Assembly (NCBI RefSeq): GCF_902459655.1
Contig: NZ_CABPSB010000001.1
Span: 62,001 to 126,000 of the forward strand
Source: Pandoraea anhela
Lineage (GTDB): Bacteria; Pseudomonadota; Gammaproteobacteria; Burkholderiales; Burkholderiaceae
Direction: 5' to 3'
DNA length: 64,000 nucleotides
The translations under genes were made by a program, and so were the position numbers. Shown one piece after another: positions 27,316 to 35,885 of the stretch (position 1 is the stretch's first letter; each line of letters starts with the position of its first letter). A model generated the notes under the pieces. That model ran no database searches, was not told the DNA's origin, and saw only the letters and a program-made list of their open reading frames with translations.

Positions 27316-30300
27316 CCGAAATGATGAAAGTGGTGCCGATTTCCAATTGACTCAGCGTCGTCGGCACGCCCGCGTAGTCCATTTCGTCGTCCACCGCTTC
27401 GATGGCGTGATGCGCGACCGGAATCGCGATGCTCCACGGGTACAGCGGGACGATATCCGTGTGCGCCGCCTCGCCGGCGCCCCGACGGCGGGCGGTGTCG
27501 TACAGCGTGAACGTCTGCATGTCGGTCGAGGCAAGTTCGGCGGCGTCCGCGCCGGTCGCCACGGTCGTGATGCGCAGCATCGAGAAACCCGAGACGTATT
27601 GCACGTAAGGCAGCGACCCGATGTAGGCCTCGAGATCGTGTTGCCGGATGCACCATCCGAAATGCGTGCGATATCCCTCGCCGTCCTGCCACGGCGTGAG
27701 GTAGCGGGAGATCGCGGCATTGAGCATCTCGAGGTAAAGCCCGTTGCCGGCGCGGTCGGTGAAGCGCACCTTGCAGCGCACCTGAATGCGCTCGTAGACG
27801 GGGTTTTCGACCGAGACGCTCGCCCATGGCGATGACAGGCCGTTGGCAAAGGCGGCGATTTGTTGAATGACGTTGCCGTCGAGCATCGGCATTTGCTCGG
27901 CGTCCTTCACCGCCGGCCAGTAAGGCAACGGCACGATGAGCGCCTGACCGGGTCGCACGCAATCGTGCGGTCCGTGCTTCGTGGACAGATTCGCGAAGCA
28001 CTTCACTTTGTAGACTTCCGGGAATGCCTCCAGAATCAGCGATTCGAAGTCGGCGGGCGTTACCGCGCGTTGCTTGTGGCGAAGTCGCTCGCTCACCCGC
28101 GTGCGCATTTGTTCGCGGGTCTCTTGGGGACGACCGCCACACGACGGCAACGGCTGCACGAGCGAGACGATGCCGGGCAGCGGCCGCCGGCTGCGCGTGA
28201 TCGTTCCCGCCGGCAGGACCATCGGCGCGTCCTGCGGCACGTCCGGCGCCCGGCGGACCTGCACCGCCTGCGCGTGCACGGCGTACAGGCTGCAATACTT
28301 CTCCATGTCGCGATCGGCACTCACCCGAAGCCAGTACAGCCCGTCCGGCATGACCGTGTTGCGGTTGCCGATGTCGGCGGGCACGCGCAACGTCACGATG
28401 CCTGACGTCATCAGCCTGTGCGTGCCGTCGGTCAGAATGTCCTTCCTCGAGAAGGGCTTCCAGACATTGTCGGAAAGATAGTGCCAGTGCAAACCAGCGC
28501 GACGCCCGTCGCCCTGCGCATCGTCGGTGAGCGTCGCGACGGGCCGCGAGTCTTCGCGCAACTGGAACAGCAATGTCAGCGTGTCTCCCAGCGCCCCCGG
28601 CCGCTCCTGCCCCGCCTGCCCCTCCTGGCTATCCGACGAAGCGGCGTCGATGCCGATGTACAGATTGCCGGCGTCCTCGAAGCGCGGCAGCAACTCAGGC
28701 GCGGGATAGCTCGTCATGTCCAGCGATTCCCAGCCCGACGGGAACAGGTGGAGGAAGCGCCCGTCCTCGTCCCGATTGGCAATCCGGTCCACGCTGATGG
28801 CGCCGGTGGCGGCATAGTCGAACGAAATCGTATTGACGATGGGCGTATACGGCGCACGCGGCATGGGACGAGACCGTCGCCACATTCGCTTGCGCGCGTT
28901 GGCGAGCATGGTCGTGGACAGCGTCTGGGCATACGTTTCATGCCCGAAAGCGAATGCCGGCGCGGCAAACGTGAACTTGAAAAAACCGTTCTTCGCGCCC
29001 GGCCCCCAGGTCAGCGGATGCGTCGGACTCACCCCGGCGTCCGGCTCGAACAGATGCGCGAGTGGCCCCGCGTCCCAGACGATGGTGTTGTCGATCCGCT
29101 CGCCTTTTCCGGGCGTCACGCGCGTGTGAAAGAGCGGCACGACGGGGCGCGCCGCGTCGCCTACCGGCAGCCATCCGCCCTTCGCCAGCACTTCTACGGA
29201 CGCCAGATAATCGTCGTTGGACAGACGCACGTCGTAGCCGTCGTACCACGTGCCGAATCCACCCGTCACGCGTGGCAAGTCCGCCCATTCGATACGCAGA
29301 CTGAACCGCGTGATGCGCTTGGACGCCATTTCCGTACTACCCGCGACCAGATAACTGCCGAGGCGCGGCAACGGGCCGAACGGCGCGAAGGGGGTTGCGG
29401 GGCTCAACTGGCCGATGTTGTTGTACAGCACCAGATCCCGGCATCCGCGCGCCTCCACGTCGATGCGCGCGCCGGTCACGGGCAGGTTGCGCAGCAGGCC
29501 GTAGGGGAAAAGATAGGCGCCGGGGTTGACGATGCATCTCACGAGCGGCGTATCGATGTCGAACCGTTCGCCATGCAAGGCAGGCGTATAGCGCACGACC
29601 GACGGCGATTGCGGCGGGAGCGCGAAACTCAGCCGCAACGCCCGGTCTTCGAGCCGTGGCACATAGCCGGTGATGTCGATCCAGCCCGTCTCCCCTGTCA
29701 GCGATACCGAAAACAGGCTGCGAAGGATCTTGAGATAGAGATCCTGACGTTGCAGATGCATCGCATCGGACATGGCATCGGCTTTGCCGAATACGGCGTC
29801 GGCGACCTGACCGAGTTGTGTGACGAGTCTGTCGTCGGCAAACGTGATCGTCAGTGTCACGATACGCTGGCCTTCCTTGAGCAGCAGGACTTTGCTGGCC
29901 AGGGCGAAGCCGATGCGGGCCTGTCGGTGAGGACGAACGCCGCCACCGGGCTTGGGCGCGCCGAGAATCGGCCACGCCTGCGGGTGGTCGGCGCCGGGCG
30001 GCGCACACGGGACTTCGTCGAACCACGCCGCCGTGGGCCATTTGCGCCCGTCGGCATCCGCGCTCGGGTCTTCCGGCAGCAGGTTCTCCGGCATGCTGTA
30101 GCCGTTGTGATCGAGAAAGAGCGTCTGAACGCGGCTGACTTGCGCCCCGCTCACGCGCAACGCGTCTTCCGACAGATAAAGAATGTCGCGGCCCTGTGCG
30201 TCGATCCCGGCAGGAAACGCCGTGCCGGCCGGCACCACGACATCCCGGGCATCGGGATTGCGCCGCAGCACCAGCCAGGTGTGATCCGGCACGACACCGC

Positions 30301-31141
30301 GCGGCACGCTGCCGAGCATGCGTTCGTAGTAGAAGTCGATGAACTTCTGCGTGTAGCCGTTCAGCTTGCTCTGGAGCTTTTCGAACTGTTTCACGAAGGC
30401 GATCAGCAGGCCGACCGCAGGATCGTGGCTGCCGCTGTGCAGCGAGGCAGGCAAGCGTGCCAACGCCTCCTTGCGAACCATTTCGATGGCCTTCATGTAA
30501 GCGTGGAAATCGGCCCGCACATCCGCCTTCGTCAGCGCCGCTGGCGCCGTGCCGAGCGCTTCGCCCTCCGGGGCGCTCACGGTGCGCTGTGCGATCACCG
30601 ACGTTTGCGCCTCCGTCCATACAGGATCGAGCGGCGCGCGCCACTGAGCGGTGCTTAGCGCACCGAGCACCCCGGACTGGCGCCGGCTCAACTGCATGAT
30701 CACCGCCCGCAGCAAGGTGCGAAGGCCGAGCCCGTTATCGCTTTGCGCCTGCGACAGCGCCTCGAACCAGTCGTTGAGCGTGGCGATCAGCGCCGGTACG
30801 GGAGACGCGCGCAGCATCGAGCGCAGGCCGGCGCCCTCGCCGCTCACGCCGTCGTACTCCGGCGTGTCGCGCCACCACTGGGCGAATCGCTCCGTCTCGC
30901 GCGCGAGGTCGAACGCCAGTATGCGGCTCATGACGACCGTCTCGTCCGCCCGGAAAAACGGCGACCAGTCGCCTTCCGGCACATCCTCGGCGTTATGAAA
31001 GCGCACCAGCGACGCGAATTCGACCACGATGTCGAGCAACTCGTGAAACGTCATCTCGTCGAGATGGAAATACCCGTCCTGCAACGGGGGCAGCGCCCGC
31101 ATCGCCTGACTGGTTCCATCGCGAATGATGAGGTTATGCAT
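27278..31141 (-). CDS. eCIS baseplate J-like protein (Afp11/Pvc11 type)
   Basis: Large baseplate protein of 1287 aa. The C-terminal 350 residues hold the gpJ/gp6-like features (ETREQMRTRVSERLRHKQRAVTPADFESLILEAFPEVYKVKCF and the following ring-forming domain). The N-terminal half is a set of beta-rich domains found only in contractile injection systems. Starts 12 bp after the gp25 gene stop on the same strand. It should form the main wedge protein, together with the second baseplate protein, that triggers sheath contraction. Confidence 0.85.
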   Translation of the reverse strand: MHNLIIRDGTSQAMRALPPLQDGYFHLDEMTFHELLDIVVEFASLVRFHNAEDVPEGDWSPFFRADETVVMSRILAFDLARETERFAQWWRDTPEYDGVSGEGAGLRSMLRASPVPALIATLNDWFEALSQAQSDNGLGLRTLLRAVIMQLSRRQSGVLGALSTAQWRAPLDPVWTEAQTSVIAQRTVSAPEGEALGTAPAALTKADVRADFHAYMKAIEMVRKEALARLPASLHSGSHDPAVGLLIAFVKQFEKLQSKLNGYTQKFIDFYYERMLGSVPRGVVPDHTWLVLRRNPDARDVVVPAGTAFPAGIDAQGRDILYLSEDALRVSGAQVSRVQTLFLDHNGYSMPENLLPEDPSADADGRKWPTAAWFDEVPCAPPGADHPQAWPILGAPKPGGGVRPHRQARIGFALASKVLLLKEGQRIVTLTITFADDRLVTQLGQVADAVFGKADAMSDAMHLQRQDLYLKILRSLFSVSLTGETGWIDITGYVPRLEDRALRLSFALPPQSPSVVRYTPALHGERFDIDTPLVRCIVNPGAYLFPYGLLRNLPVTGARIDVEARGCRDLVLYNNIGQLSPATPFAPFGPLPRLGSYLVAGSTEMASKRITRFSLRIEWADLPRVTGGFGTWYDGYDVRLSNDDYLASVEVLAKGGWLPVGDAARPVVPLFHTRVTPGKGERIDNTIVWDAGPLAHLFEPDAGVSPTHPLTWGPGAKNGFFKFTFAAPAFAFGHETYAQTLSTTMLANARKRMWRRSRPMPRAPYTPIVNTISFDYAATGAISVDRIANRDEDGRFLHLFPSGWESLDMTSYPAPELLPRFEDAGNLYIGIDAASSDSQEGQAGQERPGALGDTLTLLFQLREDSRPVATLTDDAQGDGRRAGLHWHYLSDNVWKPFSRKDILTDGTHRLMTSGIVTLRVPADIGNRNTVMPDGLYWLRVSADRDMEKYCSLYAVHAQAVQVRRAPDVPQDAPMVLPAGTITRSRRPLPGIVSLVQPLPSCGGRPQETREQMRTRVSERLRHKQRAVTPADFESLILEAFPEVYKVKCFANLSTKHGPHDCVRPGQALIVPLPYWPAVKDAEQMPMLDGNVIQQIAAFANGLSSPWASVSVENPVYERIQVRCKVRFTDRAGNGLYLEMLNAAISRYLTPWQDGEGYRTHFGWCIRQHDLEAYIGSLPYVQYVSGFSMLRITTVATGADAAELASTDMQTFTLYDTARRRGAGEAAHTDIVPLYPWSIAIPVAHHAIEAVDDEMDYAGVPTTLSQLEIGTTFIISDDDHEWKTDRPA

Positions 31142-31153
31142 CGGTCGGCGCGC

Positions 31154-31600
31154 TCACTGTGGCGGAGGTTCGATCTGTGCCGCCGGCACGTTCGTGCCTT
31201 CGAGGAAGTAGAACGGATAGACCATATTGGTGCGCGTGTTCGTGCCGCGTACGGTGTAGTCGATCAGCACGTCGACGCGGCCATGCATCGCGCTCGACGC
31301 GTCGATATCGATACGCTCCACGCTCACGCGCGGCTCGAAGAACAGGATCGCCCGGTCGATGGCATCGCGCATTTCGGTCATCACGCTTTCGCTGATTTCC
31401 TCGAAGACGTAGGCCTTGATGCCACAGCCGAACGTCGGCTGCATGATCCGTTCGCCCGGCACCGTCGACAGGATGATGCCGAGACTCTCCCGAATGTCGG
31501 TCTCCGCGTCGACCATCTGCGTGCGGCCGTTTGCGGCGCTGTCGCCGAAGCGCGGCGGGAATGCCCAGCCGGTGCCGAGAAACGATTTGTCTGCGCTCAT
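31154..31600 (-). CDS. gp25-like baseplate wedge protein (Afp9 type)
   Basis: 148 aa with the GPW/gp25 domain: DAETDIRESLGIILSTVPGERIMQPTFGCGI, containing the conserved EPR-region equivalent (FFEPRVSVERI, about 102-112) that initiates sheath polymerisation in T4 and T6SS. The ATG at 31600 has GGGGAA upstream; a longer frame reaching 31642 overlaps the PAAR gene and lacks similarity. It forms the sheath-docking point of the baseplate. Confidence 0.88.
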   Translation of the reverse strand: MSADKSFLGTGWAFPPRFGDSAANGRTQMVDAETDIRESLGIILSTVPGERIMQPTFGCGIKAYVFEEISESVMTEMRDAIDRAILFFEPRVSVERIDIDASSAMHGRVDVLIDYTVRGTNTRTNMVYPFYFLEGTNVPAAQIEPPPQ

Positions 31601-31614
31601 AGGGGTTCCCCGAC

Positions 31615-31917
31615 TCAGCCGCCGATCATCACGGTCGGACACCCCATCACGATTGCACCGCCGTGCGCGCAGGTGTCGCCGACCCGCGCCGCCGGCTTAC
31701 CGCCGATCAGCACGGTCGTCGAGCCCATGACGATGCTGTCGGGCGGGCCGACGCAAATGCAGTTGTCCGTGACCACGGCGGCGGGCAGCTTGCCGATGAG
31801 CACCGTCGGGACACAAGGACCGATGATCGGCCCGCCCACATGCGGAATGGGCGCGGGCACGGCCGGTGTCTGCATGGGACAGGTGTGCATATCGGTGAGT
31901 CGGGCTGCTATGGGCAT
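31615..31917 (-). CDS. PAAR-domain spike tip protein (Afp10 type)
   Basis: 100 aa made of PAAR-type turns (PAARLTDMHTC at the start, then repeated VLIGGKPAARVGD, GAIVMGCPTVMIGG) with conserved Cys and His residues expected to bind a metal at the tip. It should sit on the VgrG-like spike encoded just upstream. No toxin extension follows the PAAR fold, so it is a plain tip and not an effector carrier. The ATG at 31917 has AAGAGA upstream; a GTG one codon earlier is also possible. Confidence 0.88.
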   Translation of the reverse strand: MPIAARLTDMHTCPMQTPAVPAPIPHVGGPIIGPCVPTVLIGKLPAAVVTDNCICVGPPDSIVMGSTTVLIGGKPAARVGDTCAHGGAIVMGCPTVMIGG

Positions 31918-31986
31918 CACGTGGTCTCTTCTGTTCTTGGTTTTTTTGCTTTGCGCCTTGGCGTCGTGACGGGCGGCACGCGCCCG

Positions 31987-33777
31987 TCAGTTGATCATCA
32001 CCAGCGCACCCTTGACGGTCGTCTGCCCGCTCGCCGAGAGTTCTGCGCTCGCCGATCCCTTGGCGGCGAAGCCGACCTTGGCGGTACTGTTGATGTTGAG
32101 CGCCTCGCTCTTGATGTCGGCCTGCGTCGATTGCTCGATATTCGCCACGGCGCTGATGCTCACCTTCCCCTGTGCATTGATGACGATGTCCTTCGGGCTG
32201 TCGAGCGTAATGCCGGACGGTGTCATCTGAATCTTGTTGTCGTTCTGATCCGTGAGGCAGATCGACTTGGCGTCGTCGCTCATCTCGATGGTGTTTTTTT
32301 GCGGCGTGACGAGCGTGATCACCTTCTTCTCGTCGTCGAAGACGACTTTGAGCAGCCCCTTCGTCCACAACGCCTTCGTGTAGTTTTCGGCCGTCAGTTC
32401 GTAGGGCATCTTGCGCTGGCTGCTGTAGACGCTGCCGAGAATCACGGGGTACGACGGATCGCCGTTGAGGTAGCCGAGAATTACCTCGTCGCCGATCTCG
32501 GGAATGAAGAACGCGCCGACGCCTGACGACCCGTAGAAGCTGGCGAGTCGAGCCCAGACGCCGACCGTCTCCGCCTGCAAGACCTGCACCGCCACCTGAA
32601 CCCGGTACTGACTCTCGGGATCGGCGTCGAGCTTCGTGACCTTGCCGATCTGCAATCCCCCCACCCCCGGCAACAGGCCCGACGCCATGACGTCGCTTGT
32701 GCCCCGACGCTCGGAAAACCGCTCCGGCGACATGCCGAAATCGACATCGGTGATCCAGTTGCCGTCGGCGATGCGGTGGTGCACGGCGCTGACGAATACG
32801 TTGCCGCTAAAGCGCTTGCCCACGCCGACCAGTTCGATCATCGTGCCGGGCTTGGCCGCCGCGCTGCCCTGGAACGTCATGCGCCCGCGAATGCGTGCGA
32901 GTGCGGCGCGCATCTGTGTCGCGTCGCTCCACGACTTCAGGTCGTCGGAGGGCACTGGCACCGTCGACTGAAGACGGAACGTCGACGGGCCCGCCACGGC
33001 GGCGAGCGTCGACGCGCTCAGATTGCCCTGCGCGTACAGCGAGGTCGGCGGCGACGTCTGCTGCACCATTGCCTGCGTGCCCGGATCCCACGCAGCGGCC
33101 ACCACGCTTTGCAATTGCGTGCGTGCATCGATGTCCGCCGAGAACGACATCAGATCGACGCCGTAAGTCACTTTGAGCACGGCGGCGGCAGAGGTCTGCG
33201 GCGCTTTCACGCAGACTTTGCCGTCGTCGTCTGCGATCACCAGCGCGCCGTTGGCCTCGGCGCGCAGCAGCACGAAGTCCCAATCGGTGCTGTAGAACTG
33301 GACGATTTCCTTGTGCTGCGTGGCGGTTGCGGCGACATCCGCCGTCGCCCCGATCTTCGAGATCAGCTGGCTGATGATGTCGCTGTCCTTGCTATCGATG
33401 TAATTGGCGTTGTTGCAACCAATCGTCATCTTCACGGCTTTATGCCGACATTCCACGATCAGGCGCGCTTCGTTGTTGCCGGAAATCTTGATGCTGTGAC
33501 GAATCACCACACCGTCGAAAATCTGCGTCGCGCTCGAACCGTATCCCGCGCTGATCACGATGGCGTTGCCGGGCGCGAACGTCTCCAGATCGCTGACCGG
33601 GAAGTCGTTGTCGGGCATGTCGCCGTCGAGGATTTCGATGCGCGCCTGGCAAATCCGCCCGACCGCACGCTCGACGTCGACCGAGATCACGCGGATCGTG
33701 TCGGCGATGGCGCTGCCGCCGCTCGTGATCGAGAGCTTCAGGACGGCGCTGGTATTCAGGGCGGGAGAGTCTGCCAT
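31987..33777 (-). CDS. VgrG/gp5-like spike protein (Afp8 type)
   Basis: Spike protein of 596 aa combining gp27-like (N-terminal half), an OB-fold (about 385-460: IGKVTKLDADPESQYRVQVAVQ ... FFIPEIGDEVILGYLNGDPSYPVILGSVY) and a C-terminal triple-stranded beta-helix (VTPQKNTIEMSDDAKSI ... GSASAELSASGQTTVKG). No catalytic extension is present. It trimerises, bridges tube and PAAR tip, and lies directly upstream of the PAAR gene as in Afp/PVC. Confidence 0.9.
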   Translation of the reverse strand: MADSPALNTSAVLKLSITSGGSAIADTIRVISVDVERAVGRICQARIEILDGDMPDNDFPVSDLETFAPGNAIVISAGYGSSATQIFDGVVIRHSIKISGNNEARLIVECRHKAVKMTIGCNNANYIDSKDSDIISQLISKIGATADVAATATQHKEIVQFYSTDWDFVLLRAEANGALVIADDDGKVCVKAPQTSAAAVLKVTYGVDLMSFSADIDARTQLQSVVAAAWDPGTQAMVQQTSPPTSLYAQGNLSASTLAAVAGPSTFRLQSTVPVPSDDLKSWSDATQMRAALARIRGRMTFQGSAAAKPGTMIELVGVGKRFSGNVFVSAVHHRIADGNWITDVDFGMSPERFSERRGTSDVMASGLLPGVGGLQIGKVTKLDADPESQYRVQVAVQVLQAETVGVWARLASFYGSSGVGAFFIPEIGDEVILGYLNGDPSYPVILGSVYSSQRKMPYELTAENYTKALWTKGLLKVVFDDEKKVITLVTPQKNTIEMSDDAKSICLTDQNDNKIQMTPSGITLDSPKDIVINAQGKVSISAVANIEQSTQADIKSEALNINSTAKVGFAAKGSASAELSASGQTTVKGALVMIN

Positions 33778-33837
33778 AAGCGCGGAGAGGACGGATCGGT
33801 TGGATTGGTCGGATGCGTCTGAGGGGGGACGGAAAAA

Positions 33838-34521
33838 TCAGACGAGCGGCGGGAAGCGCAGCATCATGCCCGGCTCCAGCCTGCGAAAGCCGGTCAGGTT
33901 GTTGATGCGCGCGACCTCGCGGTAATACGACGGATCGTTGTAGATGCGATTGCACAGCAGCGGCAACGTGTCGCCGGCCTTTACCTCGACGAGATGGCTC
34001 AGGTCCGGCGAACTGAGATTCGCCCGCAGCGAGCTTTCCGTCGCGCTGACCCAGCCCACGACGCCCAGCGTGACCCGCGCGCGCAGCGGCTCGCCGGTCG
34101 GCTTGAACATCGTGTAATCGAGTCCGATCGACTCGACCCGTCCGAAGAAGATGAACGTTCCCCACAGCAGACGCACATAGTTGGGCTCGTGTTTCTTGCC
34201 GTCGTACTTGTAGATCACCGCCAGCATGGCGTCGATCATGTCCTTCACGCTGCGCGAACCGGTGCCCTCGACCACGCCGGTGCCATCGAGCACCAGATTC
34301 TCGATGGTGATGGTCTCGGGGCGCACGGCGCTAAAGCGCGGCGTGGCGCTCGGCTGGCCCAGCGTCTGCTTCTTGTTGTACTCGATGCTCAGCTTGCGCT
34401 TGTAGCCGACGGGATTGATCAGCGCCTCGAAAGGCGCGCGGCTGCCGTCCACGGCGATCTGCCCGCTGGACACCGTGCACGGCGCGATGCTGAACTTGCG
34501 GCGGGTGAGGCTGGTCGCCAT
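33838..34521 (-). CDS. LysM-domain baseplate protein (Afp7 type)
   Basis: 227 aa with a LysM module at the C terminus (VEVKAGDTLPLLCNRIYND ... RLEPGMMLRFPPLV, about 178-227). Homologues (Afp7, T4 gp53 analogues) glue the tube to the baseplate hub; LysM here is a structural peg and need not bind peptidoglycan. The gene is 3 nt from the DUF5908 stop, so the two are coupled. Confidence 0.88.
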   Translation of the reverse strand: MATSLTRRKFSIAPCTVSSGQIAVDGSRAPFEALINPVGYKRKLSIEYNKKQTLGQPSATPRFSAVRPETITIENLVLDGTGVVEGTGSRSVKDMIDAMLAVIYKYDGKKHEPNYVRLLWGTFIFFGRVESIGLDYTMFKPTGEPLRARVTLGVVGWVSATESSLRANLSSPDLSHLVEVKAGDTLPLLCNRIYNDPSYYREVARINNLTGFRRLEPGMMLRFPPLV

Positions 34522-34524
34522 GAA

Positions 34525-34719
34525 TCAGCGCTCCCGCGCACGTTCGAGCATCTCGCGCACGATCGCGCGGCATTCGGCGAGCAGATCCGCCCTCGCCTGT
34601 TCGTCGAACGCCTGTATCGCGAGCGGCAGGTCGTCCGTCGCCGAGGGCAGCTCGGTGCTGTGCGCGGCGCGCTGTACCACCGTCGATTTAATGCTCAGAT
34701 GGCCGATTTCGATAGGCAT
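34525..34719 (-). CDS. DUF5908 small eCIS protein
   Basis: 64 aa, beginning MPIEIGHLSIKSTV, the signature of DUF5908 proteins found between tube and LysM genes in Afp-type clusters. The AAGGAGAT Shine-Dalgarno 6 nt before the ATG at 34719 is close to ideal and sets the start over a longer frame. Rest of the chain is a charged helix (ADLLAECRAIVREMLERARE). Role unknown; likely an assembly or baseplate part. Confidence 0.8.
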   Translation of the reverse strand: MPIEIGHLSIKSTVVQRAAHSTELPSATDDLPLAIQAFDEQARADLLAECRAIVREMLERARER

Positions 34720-34752
34720 CGGGATCTCCTTTGAATACACGCAAGCGCCGTG

Positions 34753-35217
34753 CTACAGCATGCGAGACGAAAATGTGTAGCTCAGCACGATCTTCTCGAT
34801 TGCGACCTCGTTCTTCGTCGAGCCGAAACTCTCGATCTCCCACCTCACCGGATAGGCATTCGCAAAGGTCCAGATCCGAATCGGCAAATGCAGTTCGTCG
34901 AGCAACTGCACCATCAGCGACTGCGGGCGGATCGGCACGATGAACTCGCCTTCGAACACGGAGCGACACCACATGACCAGCGGCGACGTCATGCCAGCGA
35001 TCCCGCGCTTCAATTCCAGATTCGGATGCTTCACGCCTTTGGGGAGCGTGTGAACGAACCGGTTCTCGCCACCCTCGGGCACAGACTCGGTGTCGATCTC
35101 CGTCGTCATGCCGGAGACCTCCTGAAACGAGGCGTCGACGGCGCCTGCCGTGGACGCGAACATCACACGGAAATGGAAAGCCGATGGCGGATAGGGATCG
35201 AAAGGCGATGACGGCAT
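34753..35217 (-). CDS. eCIS tail tube protein 2 (Afp5 type)
   Basis: 154 aa T4 gp19-like tube protein: SAFHFRVMFAS ... SFQEVSGMTTEIDTESVPEGG ... IEKIVLSYTFSS. The first tube ring nearest the baseplate is usually made of this second tube paralogue in Afp/PVC. ATG at 35217; no strong SD is visible. Confidence 0.85.
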   Translation of the reverse strand: MPSSPFDPYPPSAFHFRVMFASTAGAVDASFQEVSGMTTEIDTESVPEGGENRFVHTLPKGVKHPNLELKRGIAGMTSPLVMWCRSVFEGEFIVPIRPQSLMVQLLDELHLPIRIWTFANAYPVRWEIESFGSTKNEVAIEKIVLSYTFSSRML

Positions 35218-35323
35218 GTCGGGCAAACGAAGTGCACTTGAGATGCGCAAGACCCCTGGCGGGCGAACCGGCCGCCGGCGCTGGCGGCCCGCGCGGCGGG
35301 CGCACCAGTGCGGCGAACGGGAC

Positions 35324-35782
35324 TTAGCTGTTGGCGATCGTCAGACCCTCGTGCACGATCTCGATGGTCTCGATGGCGACTTCGTTGCCTTCGGACTTCA
35401 GATCGGTGCCGGTGATCTTCGTCGGCCAGGCGTTGGCCAGCGTCCAGACCATCGTCGGTTTGCCGGCCTCGTCGAGCAGGCTGATCGTGACCGGCACCCG
35501 CTTGATCGTGTTCATCTTGATCTGGTTGAACCAGTCCCAGAACTTGTTATCCGACTTGAACACGCCCTTCTTCATGGTCACGTTGCCGTACTTCTTCATG
35601 CCCGGCATTTTGATGACGGAGAACTCGGGGCTGTCGCCGTGCCGGTACTTGATTTCTTCGGACTGAACATCCAGGCCGCTCACTTCCTGGAACGACATGA
35701 CCTGCGAATCCCACTTCACCTGAAAGTAGAACTTGGGAAGGGGCCAAACCGTGGTGGATTGTTTCGAACCATCGTCTGCCAT
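35324..35782 (-). CDS. eCIS main tail tube protein (Afp1 type)
   Basis: 152 aa gp19/Hcp-like tube subunit (FYFQVKWDSQVMSFQEVSGL ... NEVAIETIEIVHEGL). This should form most of the inner tube through which cargo passes. GAGGTG precedes the ATG at 35782. It lies between the sheath and the second tube gene, as in Afp and PVC operons. Confidence 0.9.
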   Translation of the reverse strand: MADDGSKQSTTVWPLPKFYFQVKWDSQVMSFQEVSGLDVQSEEIKYRHGDSPEFSVIKMPGMKKYGNVTMKKGVFKSDNKFWDWFNQIKMNTIKRVPVTISLLDEAGKPTMVWTLANAWPTKITGTDLKSEGNEVAIETIEIVHEGLTIANS

Positions 35783-35885
35783 CACACACCTCGTCTATGG
35801 ATTGCATGCGGAAAATACCGGACGGCGCCGGCGCGTGTCGCGCTCGCGTGTTACGTCCGGCTAAGCGGATCGTGCCCGAGCGGAC